Origin: BM707 sp041592975
GTDB taxonomy: Bacteria > Desulfobacterota > Desulfuromonadia > Desulfuromonadales > UBA2294
DNA: 7,427 bases
Direction of reading: 5' to 3'
NCBI GenBank assembly: GCA_041592975.1
Contig: JBFHOZ010000116.1
Coordinates: 1 to 7,427, forward strand
Of this stretch, positions 7,333-7,427 are shown piece by piece. A program made the position numbers and the translations under genes. Below the pieces are notes generated by a model, which made no database searches, was not told the DNA's origin, and was given only the letters and a program-made list of their open reading frames with translations. Each line of letters opens with the position of its first letter. The first letter of the stretch is position 1.

Positions 7333-7361
7333 AGTGTAATAGAGGGGGGGAGGGCTGGCAA
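7333..7361 (-). promoter_or_regulatory. Candidate sigma-70 promoter of the SLC13 permease gene
   Basis: On the minus strand, TTGCCA (7361-7356) and TACACT (7338-7333) are separated by exactly 17 nt, giving a predicted start near 7326 and a leader of about 35 nt. The -10 match is moderate. The spacer contains a run of seven C. The site lies between the terminator of the preceding minus-strand gene and the permease start, which is where a promoter is needed. Confidence 0.45.
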
Positions 7362-7383
7362 GTTCTGCCGGCAGGTCTGGCAC

Positions 7384-7420
7384 AAAAAAGGCCGGGAGCC
7401 TCTTGCGAAGGCCCCCGGCC
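7384..7420 (-). terminator. Rho-independent terminator of a minus-strand gene beyond the right edge
   Basis: Arms at 7390-7401 and 7409-7420 form a 12-bp GC-rich stem with a 7-nt loop. The single non-Watson-Crick position (7397/7413) is an A-C mismatch in plus-strand RNA but a G-U pair in minus-strand RNA. On the minus strand the stem is followed directly by six T (7389-7384). Both points give the direction as leftward, so a minus-strand gene ends just right of the window. Confidence 0.85.
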
Positions 7421-7427
7421 CCGGTCT

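Noticed and set aside
7365..7374. Palindrome CTGCCGGCAG upstream of the permease promoter
   Set aside because: A 10-bp GC palindrome is likely by chance in this composition, and no second copy or supporting context was seen.
1..7427. CRISPR, tRNA, insertion sequence or prophage signals
   Set aside because: No regularly spaced repeats, cloverleaf-like segments, transposase motifs or terminal inverted repeats were found on either strand.

Overview
The window is GC-rich, tightly packed bacterial DNA with three complete protein genes and one gene cut by the left edge. The gene content (a CusA-type metal efflux pump, a PAS-PAS-GGDEF-EAL protein with a CxxCP cluster, and an SLC13 permease carrying TrkA_C domains) and the codon use would fit a Gram-negative delta-proteobacterium, for example a Desulfuromonadales/Geobacter-like organism. 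That assignment is an inference from style, not a proof.

Left part, plus strand (1-3231): the last roughly 890 codons of a CusA-like RND pump for Cu(I)/Ag(I). An ATGA overlap joins it to a small secreted protein with a very His/Met-rich N-terminal half. The two look like the end of a copper/silver efflux operon whose earlier genes (probably membrane-fusion and outer-membrane proteins) lie left of the window. A long, nearly loopless hairpin at 3257-3291 ends the operon and also sits just past the end of the opposing gene, so it can serve both strands.

Middle, minus strand (5395-3302): a soluble c-di-GMP signalling protein with two PAS domains, an intact GGDEF domain with an I-site, and an EAL domain lacking two expected active-site residues. 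It has its own promoter with a perfect -10 box (5481-5508), a leader of about 80 nt and a good ribosome binding site.

Right part, minus strand (7291-5519): a 590-residue SLC13/DASS-type anion permease with two TrkA_C (RCK_C) domains inserted between its two transporter halves. A terminator at 7384-7420, in minus-strand orientation, belongs to a gene beyond the right edge. The permease therefore appears to begin its own transcription unit, with a candidate promoter at 7333-7361.

The three units are probably functionally independent: metal detoxification, c-di-GMP signalling and anion uptake. I found no mobile elements, CRISPR arrays, tRNA or rRNA genes. Nothing here looks like a wholly new multi-gene system. 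The items most worth following up are the His/Met-rich partner of CusA and the degenerate EAL domain with its Cys-bearing PAS sensor.
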